DNA of 64,000 nt from assembly GCA_009782785.1 (NCBI GenBank), contig WRIJ01000003.1, positions 62,001-126,000 of the forward strand, in the 5' to 3' direction. Made by a program: the position numbers and the translations under genes. Below the pieces are notes generated by a model that had not been told where the DNA came from, made no database searches, and saw nothing but the letters and a program-made list of their open reading frames with translations. Every line of letters starts with the position of its first letter. The stretch's first letter is position 1. This DNA is from Propionibacteriaceae bacterium (GTDB lineage: Bacteria > Actinomycetota > Actinomycetes > Propionibacteriales > Propionibacteriaceae). Below, piece after piece: positions 45,322-55,969 of this stretch.

Positions 45322-46482
45322 ATGTTCTGCAGTATGTGCGCAGCCCCCCATGTGGCTGGGAACAATTTCTGTGAAAACTGTGGGACGCCAGTGACACAGT
45401 CCTCCACTGCTCCCACACAGCCATATCCGGATCCGCTTCCAGGAAGTGAAACATTGCCTTTTCCACCTCCCGACACCGAGGAACCCGTCCCATCCCCAGG
45501 TGAGCTCCAACAAGCCACCCCCCACCAGGGCACTCCCTTGACTCCCTCACCAACGACCCTGGTTGACCCCACCCTCATTCCCCCAAACTATCTGCACTCA
45601 CCACCACCAGCTACCCCTCCTGCTTCACTGCCACAGGGCCACCCCAGATCCAGTGGAGATTCAACCCCTCATGGTATCTCAACACCGATCACGACCAAAC
45701 CTCGAGTATCACCCCAGCTCATCCATATCCTTTCCCTTGCTCTCATCATTTCGGCAACCCTGGCCATCATCTCCCTGGGCTGGTTTTTTTTCACCCTCGG
45801 CAATGACCCAGCCCAAGGGACCAGCGCCGATATCTCCCGTCAATTACTCACCCTGCTTCCACTTCTCACCCTCGTACTACCGGCAGCAATCCTGCTGGTG
45901 ATGGGCATTCGTGCCACACGGGTTGTTCTCAGCAACAATATCCGCAACCGGAAGGATGCTGCTCACCTACCCAGAACTGACGTCTTTTTGGGAATCATTG
46001 TCGTAACGCTGGGACTCGCACAATTTGCCCTCTGGATGTATTTCGACTTCACGAACTGGTGCGAGGGTTCTGGAGCCCCCTGCCTCAGCGAAGAGGAAGT
46101 GTCGCATCTAGCAGGAATCCTGACCTATCTTGGTTTGGTCCTGCAACCAGTCACAGGGATCCTGCTGATTGGATTGGCTGTGGTCTACCTGGTCAGAATA
46201 CTCACCATCAAAACGACTTCATCACCACTGGTACTGATGTCAGCGATCATACTTATGGCATCCGGAGCACTCCATGTGTATGTCAATGCTTTCATCCTGG
46301 GATATTCGTCCGACTCCCTCGACAAGTACGACACGTACCACCTCATCGTTTCGTGGACTGGGAGCGGTGTTCCCTACACCTATCTCGGCGGCTTGGTTCT
46401 GCTGAACTGTTTCTTCATCCTGCGTGGGGCCACCTGGATCATGACCACTAAACATCTCAAGTCTGCACAAGCTGATCGCTAA
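45322..46482 (+). CDS. Zinc-ribbon multi-span membrane protein (remote paralogue)
   Basis: A 386-residue protein. Zinc ribbon CSMCAAPHVAGNNFCENCG (residues 3-21), a proline-rich linker to about residue 130, then about six membrane segments (LIHILSLALIISATLAIISLGW ... YLGGLVLLNCFFILRG). It has the same architecture as the array at 22.0-26.4 kb, though with more segments. A GAAGGAAA site precedes ATG 45322. The function is unknown. Confidence 0.75.
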   Translation: MFCSMCAAPHVAGNNFCENCGTPVTQSSTAPTQPYPDPLPGSETLPFPPPDTEEPVPSPGELQQATPHQGTPLTPSPTTLVDPTLIPPNYLHSPPPATPPASLPQGHPRSSGDSTPHGISTPITTKPRVSPQLIHILSLALIISATLAIISLGWFFFTLGNDPAQGTSADISRQLLTLLPLLTLVLPAAILLVMGIRATRVVLSNNIRNRKDAAHLPRTDVFLGIIVVTLGLAQFALWMYFDFTNWCEGSGAPCLSEEEVSHLAGILTYLGLVLQPVTGILLIGLAVVYLVRILTIKTTSSPLVLMSAIILMASGALHVYVNAFILGYSSDSLDKYDTYHLIVSWTGSGVPYTYLGGLVLLNCFFILRGATWIMTTKHLKSAQADR

Positions 46483-46542
46483 CCCCCTAGGAACGAAGAC
46501 CAGGAGGCCAGCTTTGATCGTCCCAGTACGACGCAAGGTCGC

Positions 46543-47544
46543 CTACCATTTGTCTGCTACCGCGTCTGCAGCGTACTGGTCATAGATGGCTTCCAGCTCA
46601 TCCAAGACTTCTGTACTCAGCGGAGCAAACCCCGCAGCTTCAGCATTCATTCGTGCCTGATCCCCATGGGAAGCCCCCGGAATGATCGTGGTGATTCCCT
46701 CCTGATCAATACCCCAACGTAGAGCCAACTGGGCCGGGGTGGGATTCTCTGGCATTGATGCTGCAACTCGAGCAACCTCGCGACCAGCCTGGATACCAAG
46801 GTCATAGGGTACGCCAGAGAAAGTCTCTCCCATGTCAAAGGCTTCCCCGAAGCGGTTAAAACTGCGATGATCCTGAGGGGCAAACGTTGTGGTCTCAGAG
46901 AATTTTCCAGTCAACAGTCCAGACGCCAAAGGTACCCGCGCAATCACCGCAACCCCTTTGGCCTTCGCTGCAGGAAGAACCTCCGTCAGTGGTTTACGCC
47001 GAAGAATGTTGCAAATGATTTGGATAGAGACAATGTCACGCTCCAGAGCAGTGAGCGCTTCCTCACAGGTCTCCACTGACACCCCATAATGCTCAATCAC
47101 TTCTTCAGCGACAAGGCGGTCGAGACCATCGAATACTTCCTGGGAGGAATACACCGATGTCGGTGGACAATGGAGTTGAACCACAGGAATGCAATCCATT
47201 CTCAATCGCTTCCTTGAAGCATCAAGCCAGGTGCGGAAATTCTCATAGCAGTACGCCGAGGCCACATGTGGGTCCGCCAGACGCCCCATCTTTGTGATGA
47301 CGGTCAGGCCATTGACGTGGGCCCCACCAATCGATTCAAGAAAATACCCAATGAGGTCCTCCGAGCGACCGTTGCCATAGACATCTGCAGTGTCGATCAG
47401 GGTCACACCAGACTCTACGGCTGCTGAGAGAACATCAAAGGCTTGACCATCGGAGATGTCACCCCATTGCCCGCCAAATTGCCAGCACCCCAACCCGATA
47501 ACTGAGACCTCACGACCTGTGGGTCCAAAGACCAGCGATTCCAT
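46543..47544 (-). CDS. Aldo/keto reductase
   Basis: A 333-residue TIM-barrel oxidoreductase. The tetrad is visible: Asp and Tyr in DTADVYGNGRSE, Lys in VITKMGR, His in VVQLHCPP. The NADP site is in TTIIPGASHGDQARMN. The substrate is unknown. Start ATG 47544 gives MESLVFGPTGREVSVIGLG; a GTG nine bases upstream is also possible. Confidence 0.9.
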   Translation of the reverse strand: MESLVFGPTGREVSVIGLGCWQFGGQWGDISDGQAFDVLSAAVESGVTLIDTADVYGNGRSEDLIGYFLESIGGAHVNGLTVITKMGRLADPHVASAYCYENFRTWLDASRKRLRMDCIPVVQLHCPPTSVYSSQEVFDGLDRLVAEEVIEHYGVSVETCEEALTALERDIVSIQIICNILRRKPLTEVLPAAKAKGVAVIARVPLASGLLTGKFSETTTFAPQDHRSFNRFGEAFDMGETFSGVPYDLGIQAGREVARVAASMPENPTPAQLALRWGIDQEGITTIIPGASHGDQARMNAEAAGFAPLSTEVLDELEAIYDQYAADAVADKW

Positions 47545-47647
47545 GGGGCCCACTGTACTCTCTTCACCCCGAATTCAACCGGCAAGCCATGTCGTATAAT
47601 GGTGGGATCTAGATTCCATGGTAGTGAGCAAGGAGGGCCTGGGAACA

Positions 47648-47965
47648 ATGCAACTATTCGTGGCCATCGACATGCACATGGTGTTCGTGTATGTGTTTCC
47701 TCTCGTACTCGTCGCCGCCTATGTGGCACTAAAACTCAGTGGGAATAATCGAAGAAAACGGAAGAATGCTGAAGAACAGGATTATTTCGCTTCGCGGTAC
47801 GGATCTTCAGTCGAACGAATGCTTGAAGAATATCGCGGTGACCGCTTGGAGCTCCTTTCCATCCGCGACAGTGGACGAACAGGGGTCCTGAAGGCTGTCA
47901 TGAAGTTGAGAACAACCGATCCTGTCCCTCTTGCGATCGCATCCGAATTCGTCAAACGACTCTGA
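47648..47965 (+). CDS. Small membrane-anchored protein, unknown function
   Basis: A 105-residue protein starting at ATG 47648, 11 bases after AAGGAGG. It has one N-terminal hydrophobic segment (MVFVYVFPLVLVAAYVAL), a basic stretch (NRRKRKN) and a soluble C-terminal part (YFASRYGSSVERMLEEYRG). It is convergent with rlmN. No family is recognised. Confidence 0.6.
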   Translation: MQLFVAIDMHMVFVYVFPLVLVAAYVALKLSGNNRRKRKNAEEQDYFASRYGSSVERMLEEYRGDRLELLSIRDSGRTGVLKAVMKLRTTDPVPLAIASEFVKRL

Positions 47966-47976
47966 GCACTCTTGCC

Positions 47977-49095
47977 CTAGGGTTCAACCCATGTCTGGCG
48001 CCCCGCTAACTGCCCACATCCTCCATCGATATCTTGACCACGAGAGTCACGGAGAGTTACTGGTATTCGAGCCCCATCAAGGATGGCCATAAAATCTGTG
48101 GTCACTTGACGCGTGGAGGGTTGCCACGGTGACCCAGGTGTCGGATTGAGCGGAATCACATTCACATGCACCCAGCCCCGTCCGAGTGCATTCAATTTCT
48201 TCGCCAACAACTCGGCCCTCCACACCTGATCATTGACCCCTTTCATGAGTGCGTACTCGATAGAAACCCGCCGAGAAGTCGTACGGAAATAGTCCCGTGC
48301 GGCATCGAGCACATCCCCCACACCCCACCGCTTGTTGAGCGGCACCAACTTTTCGCGCAACTCATCATCAGGGGCATGCAAAGAAATCGCCAACGTGAGA
48401 GGCAATCCTTCCCCGGCGAGGTCAGCAATTCGAGGTACGATTCCTGCTGTTGATACGGTCACACCACGCGCAGTGATCCCAAAACCGTGAGGGGATTCAC
48501 TCGTGATTCGCCGGATTGCACTCATCACTGTGTCATAATTCGCTAAAGGCTCCCCCATCCCCATGAACACCACATTATTCAGTTTTGCCTTGGCACCGGC
48601 AGACCCCAAGTCGACCACAGCTAACCGTACCTGCTCACAGATCTCACCCACTGTCAGGTTTCGTTGCAACCCTAACTGCCCTGTCGCGCAAAAAGGGCAA
48701 CCAATCCCACAACCAGCCTGGCTTGAGATGCACAAGGTCGAGCGTGTACCTTCCCCTCTCGAATACCTCATGACGACCGATTCAACCAGGACGCCGTCGA
48801 ACAACCGGTAGAGATTCTTCACCGTCTTCCCACGATCAGCGAGGGTTTGGGCTACTGGTTCTAGCAGTACGGGGAAAGCCGTCCTCACCGATTCGCGAGC
48901 TGAGGCAGGCAAGTCAGTCCACGATAATGGGTCCGCGGAGTACCTCTCGAAATAGTGCCGCAACAGCTGGCCCAGACGGTACGACGGCAACCTCCATTGC
49001 TGAAGAAGCTCCTGGCGCTCGTCACTACTCATCTCCGACCAATGGTGTGGAGGTTTCCCCCTGCGCTGAGTGGAAGAATCCTGGCTCACTGCCAC
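47977..49095 (-). CDS. rlmN: 23S rRNA (adenine(2503)-C2)-methyltransferase RlmN
   Basis: A 372-residue radical-SAM enzyme. CGIGCPFCATGQ is the CxxxCxxC cluster motif, GMGEPLANYD and SLHAPDDELREKLVP are SAM-binding parts, and the methyl-transfer Cys is in DIDGGCGQLAG near the C-terminus. It methylates 23S rRNA A2503 and some tRNAs. It lies 3 bp after cdsA in the same operon. Confidence 0.95.
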   Translation of the reverse strand: MAVSQDSSTQRRGKPPHHWSEMSSDERQELLQQWRLPSYRLGQLLRHYFERYSADPLSWTDLPASARESVRTAFPVLLEPVAQTLADRGKTVKNLYRLFDGVLVESVVMRYSRGEGTRSTLCISSQAGCGIGCPFCATGQLGLQRNLTVGEICEQVRLAVVDLGSAGAKAKLNNVVFMGMGEPLANYDTVMSAIRRITSESPHGFGITARGVTVSTAGIVPRIADLAGEGLPLTLAISLHAPDDELREKLVPLNKRWGVGDVLDAARDYFRTTSRRVSIEYALMKGVNDQVWRAELLAKKLNALGRGWVHVNVIPLNPTPGSPWQPSTRQVTTDFMAILDGARIPVTLRDSRGQDIDGGCGQLAGRQTWVEP

Positions 49096-49098
49096 ACC

Positions 49099-50109
49099 TC
49101 ACCCACTAGGGAAGAGCCACATGATGACCAGCCAGGCCGGGAAGGCAGCCAGGATATAAGAATCCATACGATCCATGATCCCGCCATGTCCAGGAATGAG
49201 GGTCCCCATATCCTTGACCCCCAAATCGCGTTTGATTTGTGATTCAACCAGATCACCAAGGAAAGCAACCACGACAATCACCAGTGCAAAGATGATCCCC
49301 TTCCACCACGCATCATGGAGAAGGAAAATGACGGTCACAAGCCCTGAAGCACAGGCAAGAAGGACCGAACCCACCAGTCCTTCCCACGATTTCTTGGGGG
49401 AAATCCTGGGTGCCACCGGGTGTTTACCAATAGCCATACCCATCAGATGGCCACCCGTATCGGTTGCTGCAACGGTGAGAAGAAAAGCGAAAGTGAGGGC
49501 CGGACCTTGCTCTTCTGCCAGCATGAGGACCACGCTGACAGCCAATAGGCCCGGATATCCGAAGAGCATGATCGTATGAGCGGTATCTGCAAGATAACCT
49601 TCGACTGGTCCACGCAACCGCACAACCATGATCACTACGACTGTGAGTCCAGCAATCACCCACAACCCTAGGGTGGGGACATGGGTCGGATACACCCGAG
49701 ACGCATAGGCAGTCAGAGCAAAGAGAATAGATCCAGTGATGAGTGGAACATAGCCAATAGAAATCCCTCGCAATTTCTTCATGACTTGTCCAACTTCGAC
49801 CTGCGCTCCACCAATGGCAATGGCAATGACCACCACGAGTGCCCAGGGGAACCAGATCAAGGAACATGCTGCGAAACCCATGAGAACCAACCCAGAGATG
49901 ACAGCTAACACCATGTCGCGCCCAGCCCTCTTGTTAACCCCATCAACGGCATGTTTTACTACATCAGCAAATTCACCGCCTTGTACACCGTGGGCTGATC
50001 CCACCTTATTGGGTGTGCCACCAGTGAGCTCTTGACCCGAGGAAAGGTCGTCAGAATCAGTCTCCTTGGCGGTCTTGGATGCGCGAGTGGTTGTGGATCG
50101 TGAGGACAT
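49099..50109 (-). CDS. cdsA: Phosphatidate cytidylyltransferase
   Basis: A 336-residue multi-span membrane enzyme making CDP-diacylglycerol. The signature QIKRDLGVKDMGTLIPGHGG followed by MDRMDS is intact. The first about 60 residues are an unusual Ser/Thr/Asp-rich cytoplasmic extension. The ATG overlaps the frr stop by one base (TAATG), so translation is coupled. Confidence 0.93.
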   Translation of the reverse strand: MSSRSTTTRASKTAKETDSDDLSSGQELTGGTPNKVGSAHGVQGGEFADVVKHAVDGVNKRAGRDMVLAVISGLVLMGFAACSLIWFPWALVVVIAIAIGGAQVEVGQVMKKLRGISIGYVPLITGSILFALTAYASRVYPTHVPTLGLWVIAGLTVVVIMVVRLRGPVEGYLADTAHTIMLFGYPGLLAVSVVLMLAEEQGPALTFAFLLTVAATDTGGHLMGMAIGKHPVAPRISPKKSWEGLVGSVLLACASGLVTVIFLLHDAWWKGIIFALVIVVVAFLGDLVESQIKRDLGVKDMGTLIPGHGGIMDRMDSYILAAFPAWLVIMWLFPSG

Positions 50110-50666
50110 TAGACTTCCAGGAGCTCAGCTTCTTTGACCTTGAGCAGCTCATCAATGGATTCCACATGCTTCTTGGTGACCTCATCGAGTTTCTTCTCAG
50201 CCTTGCGGATCTCGTCCTCCCCAACTTCGTGATTCTTATCCATCTTCTTACAGGCATCCATTGCATGGTGACGAGCATTACGGATCGCAACACGAGCTTC
50301 TTCCGCTTTTGCTTTGGCAAGTTTGGTGTATTCCTTGCGTCTCTCTTCGGTCAGTACGGGTAACTGGACCCGGATGACGTGCCCATCGTTGGAAGGATTC
50401 ACACCCAAATCAGAGTCTCGTATCGCTTTTTCGATAGCCGCCACACTGGACTGATCGTACGGTGAAATCAGCATGGTCCGTGCCTCGGGCGCATTAAAGC
50501 TGGCCAACTGCTGGATGGGGGTGGGGACCCCATAGTATTCAGCCACAATTTTTTGGAACATGGCAGGATGAGCGCGCCCAGTACGAATCGCAGAAAACTC
50601 CTCTTTGGAGTATTCGACTGCCTGATCCATTTTGTGATCGGCGTTAGAAATAATCTCGGATAACAC
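50109..50666 (-). CDS. frr: Ribosome recycling factor
   Basis: A 185-residue protein of standard length. EFSAIRTGRAHPAMFQKIVAEYYG, the hinge and VRVQLPVLTEERRKEYTKLAK-type region are all present (VIRVQLPVLTEERR). It splits post-termination ribosomes with EF-G. It lies about 110 bp after pyrH. Confidence 0.96.
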   Translation of the reverse strand: MLSEIISNADHKMDQAVEYSKEEFSAIRTGRAHPAMFQKIVAEYYGVPTPIQQLASFNAPEARTMLISPYDQSSVAAIEKAIRDSDLGVNPSNDGHVIRVQLPVLTEERRKEYTKLAKAKAEEARVAIRNARHHAMDACKKMDKNHEVGEDEIRKAEKKLDEVTKKHVESIDELLKVKEAELLEV

Positions 50667-50775
50667 TGTGGCTCCTTCTTAGCTCATCGGTGGTTGCGAC
50701 CTACCACGAGGGTTGGTGGGTCCATCCCATGCAGAAATGGTATCCCAGTTTGACCCTAGAGTCATAGTGCTCAAC

Positions 50776-51486
50776 TCAAGGATGGACGCGAGTGCCGAGG
50801 GATTCGCCACTCACAGCCCGAGAAATATTCCCCGCAACGTCCAAGTTGAAGAAAATCATGGGCATCCCAAAATCACGGGCCATCGATATTGCTGTTGCAT
50901 CGGCAACCTTGAGGTTACGCGCGAGAAATTCGTCATAGGTGAGTTCATCAAACATCTTGGCTTCAGGATTCTTCTGAGGGTCACAGTCGTACACCCCATC
51001 AGTTCCCTGCTTGCCCATAAGAATCACCTCACAACCGACTTCCATAGCGCGCTGGGCAGCCACAGTGTCGGTCGAAAAGAAAGGCATCCCTGATCCAGCA
51101 CCAAAAATGACTACTCGACCCTTATCGAGGTGGCGCATTGCCCGGCGAGGAATGTACGGCTCAGCAACCTGACCCATTGCGATAGCTGTCTGTACGCGGG
51201 TCTCAATGCCCTCTTTTTCACAGAAATCTTGCAAGGCCAGGCAGTTCATGACCGTACCCAGCATTCCCATGTAGTCGGCGCGGGCACGATCCATTCCACG
51301 ATGTTGCAATTCAGCACCACGGAAGAAGTTGCCTCCACCGACAACAATTGCCACCTGAACTCCGCATTTGACCACCTCAGCAATGTCTTTGGCAATTGAC
51401 GAGACGATGTCTGGGTCTACCCCCACCGCACCACCACCAAAAGCCTCCCCTGAGAGTTTGAGTAGGACTCGTTGATAGCTGGTCAT
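50776..51486 (-). CDS. pyrH: Uridylate kinase
   Basis: A 236-residue UMP kinase of the amino-acid-kinase family. [11 protein letters not shown] is the phosphate-binding start, [12 protein letters not shown] the UMP-binding loop, and [19 protein letters not shown] the ATP region. It makes UDP. Classical position between tsf and frr. Confidence 0.96.
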   Translation of the reverse strand: MTSYQRVLLKLSGEAFGGGAVGVDPDIVSSIAKDIAEVVKCGVQVAIVVGGGNFFRGAELQHRGMDRARADYMGMLGTVMNCLALQDFCEKEGIETRVQTAIAMGQVAEPYIPRRAMRHLDKGRVVIFGAGSGMPFFSTDTVAAQRAMEVGCEVILMGKQGTDGVYDCDPQKNPEAKMFDELTYDEFLARNLKVADATAISMARDFGMPMIFFNLDVAGNISRAVSGESLGTRVHP

Positions 51487-51511
51487 GGCTCCTCCTGAAT
51501 TGGGATCGAGG

Positions 51512-52327
51512 TTAGGCCCCTGCCGCGAAGCGTACGAATCGAGTAATAGTCACCCCGGCTTTGGCAAGGGCTTCACCCACAGTGGCATCATCAGCAAAGA
51601 TGGGAGCTTGTTCAACAAGGCAGGCATCTTTGTAGAAGTCTTTGATACGACCCTCAATAATGCGAGGAATCACCTGCTCTGGTTTGCCTTCTTCCTTGGC
51701 CGTGGCTTCAGCGACACGTTTTTCCGATTCAACCACTTTCTCAGGAACGTCCTCTTTGCGTACGACAGAAGGTTTCATCGAAGCGATCTGCAAGGCCACA
51801 TTGTGGGCCATGGCTTCACCATCAGCACCCTCATATTCAACCAACACACCAACCTGGGGTGGAAGATCCTGGGAACGACGATGGAGGTAGGTGTGGGTTT
51901 CACCAGTGAACTGTGCCACGTTGCTCAGCTCCAATTTTTCACCAATCTTGGCTGAGAGAGCTCCCACTGTTTCCTCGATGGTTTGGCCACTAGCGAGTTT
52001 CACTCCCAGGGCTGCCTCCACACTGTCAGCGCCATCAGCTGAAACGGCTTCAGCAACCTGTGAGGCAAGAGCCATGAACTCTTCGTTCTTAGCGACAAAG
52101 TCGGTCTCGGCTCCTAGTTGAATCAGCGCCTTACCAGCACCAGCGACCAGTCCATTGCTCGCTTCACGATCTGACCGCTTCGCGGCTTTCACCGCACCCG
52201 AAACGCGCAGGATCTCGGTAGCTTTCTCAAAATCGCCCTCGGCTTCGGTGAGTGCCTTCTTGGCGTCCATCATTCCCGCGCCTGTTTGATCGCGCAGTTT
52301 TTTCACATCAGCGGCAGTGATTGCCAT
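51512..52327 (-). CDS. tsf: Elongation factor Ts
   Basis: A 271-residue nucleotide exchange factor for EF-Tu. [22 protein letters not shown] is the conserved N-terminal UBA-like region, and [10 protein letters not shown] the core contact. Normal actinobacterial length. It follows rpsB by 29 bp. Confidence 0.96.
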   Translation of the reverse strand: MAITAADVKKLRDQTGAGMMDAKKALTEAEGDFEKATEILRVSGAVKAAKRSDREASNGLVAGAGKALIQLGAETDFVAKNEEFMALASQVAEAVSADGADSVEAALGVKLASGQTIEETVGALSAKIGEKLELSNVAQFTGETHTYLHRRSQDLPPQVGVLVEYEGADGEAMAHNVALQIASMKPSVVRKEDVPEKVVESEKRVAEATAKEEGKPEQVIPRIIEGRIKDFYKDACLVEQAPIFADDATVGEALAKAGVTITRFVRFAAGA

Positions 52328-52356
52328 GGTTTACTCTTTTCGTTAGATTCTGGTTG

Positions 52357-53610
52357 TTATTTTTCTTGAGAGCCGGTGGCCTCGACAGCTTCATTGACAG
52401 CTTCAGTCATACTCGAGGTTGCATCATCAACAACGTCACTAACCACGTCACTGGCTTCCTTGAGGGTCTCTTCAGCTTTCTCTACGAGAGCTTCCACGGC
52501 GTCACTGAGAACCTCTGTGGGTGACTCTTCAGCGGCTTTCGTCGTCTTCTTCGGCGCAGCTTTTGCTGGTGTCGTCGTCTTGGTCGCTGGTTTCTTGGTT
52601 TCAGCTTTTGCCTTGGGTGTGGGGCTTGCTTCAGTCTCCGCCTTGGGTTCTGCTTTTGCTTCGGCTTTTGCCTTGGGTGTGGTTTCTGCCTTCACATCTG
52701 TGTCTTCCACGCCAGCAGATTCGACCGGCACCTCAAGTGCTGGTTCCTCCACTGCAGGTGTTTCCACTGCTGGCTCCTCAACTGCTGTTTCCACAACAGA
52801 TGGTTGTGCCTCACTCGCCTGATCCGCGCCCGTGGAATCCCCTCCAGCAAGAAGCTCGCGCTCCCATTCAGGCATAGGCTCCAATTCGACCTCTTGTTCG
52901 GTGCCAGTCTTGGGAGCCTGTGAACGAGCCATGAGGCCATCAGCAACCCCATCAGCAATCACCTTGGTGAGCAAGGCTACTGCGCGAATCGCATCATCGT
53001 TTCCAGGGATTCCATAATCAACCTCATCAGGATCACAGTTCGTATCCAAGATCGCCACCACAGGGATGCCCAGTTTTCGGGCTTCCTTCACCGCGAGGTG
53101 CTCCTTATTGGTGTCCACCACCCACACCGCATTCGGGGCCTTACCCATGTCACGAATCCCGCCCAGTGATCGAGCGAGCTTATCGCGCTCACGGGCGAGC
53201 CCGAGAATCTCCTTCTTTGTGAAAGGCAAGGTTGAGTTTTCACTCAAATCCATGGCTTCGAGTTCCTTCATTCGTTGGATTCTCTTCATCATGGTGGGGA
53301 AATTGGTGAGCATTCCACCCAACCAGCGCTGATTAACGTACGGCATCCCCACACGCATCGCCTGTTCAGCGATCCCTTCCTGAGCCTGCTTCTTCGTACC
53401 AACGAAGAGAATTTGCCCACCAGAAGCAACCAGGTCGCGTACGAAATGGTAGGCAGTTTCGATCTCTTTAATCGACTTGTGAAGATCAATGATGTAGATC
53501 CCATTACGATCAGTAAAAATGAAGCGCTTCATCTTCGGGTTCCAGCGGCGAGTCTGATGCCCAAAGTGGACTCCTGCATCCAGGAGTTGACGTGCAGTAA
53601 CGACAGCCAT
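52357..53610 (-). CDS. rpsB: 30S ribosomal protein S2 with long acidic/Lys-Ala tail
   Basis: A 417-residue S2 starting at ATG 53610 (GAAAGGA site). Residues 1-245 are the normal S2 fold ([44 protein letters not shown]). About 170 further residues follow: a Glu/Pro/Val-rich repeat ([19 protein letters not shown]), a Lys/Ala/Thr-rich basic part and an acidic helix. S2 is usually 230-300 residues, so the tail is unusually large. It may lie outside the ribosome body. Confidence 0.93.
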   Translation of the reverse strand: MAVVTARQLLDAGVHFGHQTRRWNPKMKRFIFTDRNGIYIIDLHKSIKEIETAYHFVRDLVASGGQILFVGTKKQAQEGIAEQAMRVGMPYVNQRWLGGMLTNFPTMMKRIQRMKELEAMDLSENSTLPFTKKEILGLARERDKLARSLGGIRDMGKAPNAVWVVDTNKEHLAVKEARKLGIPVVAILDTNCDPDEVDYGIPGNDDAIRAVALLTKVIADGVADGLMARSQAPKTGTEQEVELEPMPEWERELLAGGDSTGADQASEAQPSVVETAVEEPAVETPAVEEPALEVPVESAGVEDTDVKAETTPKAKAEAKAEPKAETEASPTPKAKAETKKPATKTTTPAKAAPKKTTKAAEESPTEVLSDAVEALVEKAEETLKEASDVVSDVVDDATSSMTEAVNEAVEATGSQEK

Positions 53611-53631
53611 AGCAGTCCTTTCGTTGCGAGA

Positions 53632-53676
53632 CCGAGAAAACTCGGCCCCTAGTGAGTTCATGATGCTTCAAGCATC
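53632..53676 (-). promoter_or_regulatory. Two hairpins in the rpsB leader
   Basis: CCGAG-TTTT-CTCGG (53632-53645) and GATGCT-TGA-AGCATC (53662-53676, minus strand) lie just before the rpsB ribosome site. Ribosomal protein leaders often carry autoregulatory structures. No known family is recognised. Confidence 0.35.
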
Positions 53677-53863
53677 CCTGACATCGGAATGACACCCACC
53701 GACATGTGCCGGACCTACGAGAGCCATTTCGGACTTCCGATGTGCGAAATATGGTCCAAAGACCGTCGACCATTCTATCGCGTTCAACCCACCAAGCAAG
53801 TTCGATCATGGACCGGTGGGGAACAAACTTGCATGAGTCGGCGAGATACGGCAGAGTTCCATC

Positions 53864-55969
53864 ATGAGTTCACAGGCGAACGTACCCGAAATTGTCTCAG
53901 CCACCCGCAATGTTGTCCTTGTTGGATCCTCCGGGTCAGGAAAGACCACTCTCTATGAATCCCTCCTCAGGTCACGCACTAGCGGTTATCGTGGAGAAAA
54001 AATGGAACCAGAGCGTGCAGCCGCTCTCGCCATTTCGTCAATCCAAGTCGATTCCACCACCGTCAACCTGCTTGATGCCCCTGGCCATCCCGACTTCGTG
54101 GGTGAACTGCGCGCGGGCCTGAGGGGTGCTGACGGTGCGGTGTTCGTGATTTCAGCCTCAGATGGTGTCGATTCAGCAACCGAAGCCCTGTGGGCAGAGT
54201 GTGCTGCTGTGGGGATGCCGCGCGGGATCGCTGTGACCAAACTCGATGATGGCCGTGCAGATTTCGCCAATGTTCTCGCAGATATTCAAAACTTGTGGGG
54301 GCCAGCGGTGCAGCCCGCGTACGTACCGATCAAAAATGGGGAGAAGATCACGGGCAATCTGTCACTCGTGAGCAAAAATGTTCACGACTATTCTTCTGGT
54401 TCGCGAGTACGCAGAGAGGCAAGCGCTGAAGAGTTGGCGACGATCGAGGATTACCGTTCTGCACTTATTGAGGGGATCATCCAAGAATCTGAGGATGATG
54501 CACTCATGGATCGCTATCTGGAGGGTGAAGAACTCAAGATTGACGAACTCGTCGAGGACTTGACCAAGGCGATTTACACAGGTCGTTTCTTCCCGGTAAT
54601 CCCGGTGAACTCTCTTGATGCTGTGGGTATCGAAGAGTTGCTGACGGTCATCATTAACGCTTTCCCGAATCCTTCGCGCCACCGCTTGACCGTCTCCAAG
54701 GTTGCTGGTGGAAAGGTGGAAGCGGTCGAAGCTGAGGTCGGCAATCCTGATGGACCGCTCGTGGCCGAGGTTATTCGTACCACTTCGGATCAGTTCGCTG
54801 GACGTGGCTCGCTGGTACGCGTGTTCAACGGAACCCTCAAGACCGATGACACGGTCATGGTTTCCGGGCATCGCTCCTTGTTCACGTCTGGGGAGGATCC
54901 GGCACACCCTGACCATGATGATCCCGACAAGGTGGGCCCCTTGGCCGTACCCAAGGTTGGTGAGAATGTCGCCACACCGAAGGCCGTGGCTGGGCAGATC
55001 GTATTCGTGACCAAGATGAGTAAACCAGAGACCTCTGACACGATCTCCGCCAAGGACGCGGCCGTACTGATTAACCCGTGGAATCTTCCCGAACCATTGC
55101 TGCCGGTGGCCATTAAGGCTGCCACACGCAACGATGAAGATAAGTTGCCAGTGGCTCTCAACCGTTTGGCTGTTGAGGATACGACCGTACGGGTCGAGGC
55201 TGCTGCCGAAACGAAACAAACAGTGTTGTGGACGATGGGACAAGCCCATGTGGATCTTCTGTTGGCCCGCCTCAAGGATCGCTATGGGGTTAACGTGGTC
55301 TCGGAGCCGATCAAGGTCGCTCTGCGCGAGACTTTCATTGCGCCGGTAAAAGCTGATGGAGCCCACGTGAAGCAGTCCGGTGGGCACGGCCAGTTCGCTA
55401 AGTGCTCGATTGAGATTGAACCCCTGGAGCGCGGTGCCGGATTCGAGTTCGTGGACAAGATCGTGGGTGGTGTGATTCCCCGCCAGTTCATTCCTTCAGT
55501 GGAGAAGGGCATCCGTAACCAGCTCGAGAAGGGTGTCATTGCAGGATATCCGGTCGTTGATTTCCGCGTGAACCTCGTGTTCGGGAAAGCCCACTCAGTG
55601 GATTCCTCGGACTTGGCATTCCAGATGGCTGGAGCCCACGCGGTCAAGGAAGCAGCTGCGACCCCTGGGGTCACTGCACTCTTGGAGCCGATTGACAAGG
55701 TGACGGTCACCGTGGATGAGCAATACATGGGTGCGGTCATGACTGATGTATCGGGCCGGCGCGGCCAGTTGGTCGGTACGGACGCTGACGATGCCCATCA
55801 CGCGATTATCCATGCTCTGATCCCGCAATCGGAGTTGAGCAAGTACGCGATTGATCTTCGTGGGCTTGCTCGCGGATCGGGCTCTTTCACCCGCGAATTC
55901 CATGGGTACGAGCTGTTGCCCTCAAACCTCGCTGACGACATGATCAAGCAAGCCAAAGATAAGGGCTAG
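53864..55969 (+). CDS. Elongation factor G-like protein EF-G2
   Basis: A 701-residue GTPase with EF-G domain order. G1 is VGSSGSGKTTL, G3 is DAPGHPDF, and G4 is TKLD in VTKLDDGRAD, with the domain IV/V region TVTVDEQYMGAVMTDVSGRRGQL. The switch I region (RAAALAISSIQV) differs from translational EF-G, which matches the EF-G2 (FusA2) group of actinobacteria with no clear translocase role. It is divergent from rpsB, and the main fusA is not here. Confidence 0.88.
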   Translation: MSSQANVPEIVSATRNVVLVGSSGSGKTTLYESLLRSRTSGYRGEKMEPERAAALAISSIQVDSTTVNLLDAPGHPDFVGELRAGLRGADGAVFVISASDGVDSATEALWAECAAVGMPRGIAVTKLDDGRADFANVLADIQNLWGPAVQPAYVPIKNGEKITGNLSLVSKNVHDYSSGSRVRREASAEELATIEDYRSALIEGIIQESEDDALMDRYLEGEELKIDELVEDLTKAIYTGRFFPVIPVNSLDAVGIEELLTVIINAFPNPSRHRLTVSKVAGGKVEAVEAEVGNPDGPLVAEVIRTTSDQFAGRGSLVRVFNGTLKTDDTVMVSGHRSLFTSGEDPAHPDHDDPDKVGPLAVPKVGENVATPKAVAGQIVFVTKMSKPETSDTISAKDAAVLINPWNLPEPLLPVAIKAATRNDEDKLPVALNRLAVEDTTVRVEAAAETKQTVLWTMGQAHVDLLLARLKDRYGVNVVSEPIKVALRETFIAPVKADGAHVKQSGGHGQFAKCSIEIEPLERGAGFEFVDKIVGGVIPRQFIPSVEKGIRNQLEKGVIAGYPVVDFRVNLVFGKAHSVDSSDLAFQMAGAHAVKEAAATPGVTALLEPIDKVTVTVDEQYMGAVMTDVSGRRGQLVGTDADDAHHAIIHALIPQSELSKYAIDLRGLARGSGSFTREFHGYELLPSNLADDMIKQAKDKG

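Noticed and set aside
53864-55969. Main elongation factor G or a tetracycline-resistance ribosome protection protein
   Set aside because: The switch I region differs from translational EF-G, and the gene is not near rpsL/rpsG/tuf. It fits the EF-G2 group; there is no evidence for resistance.
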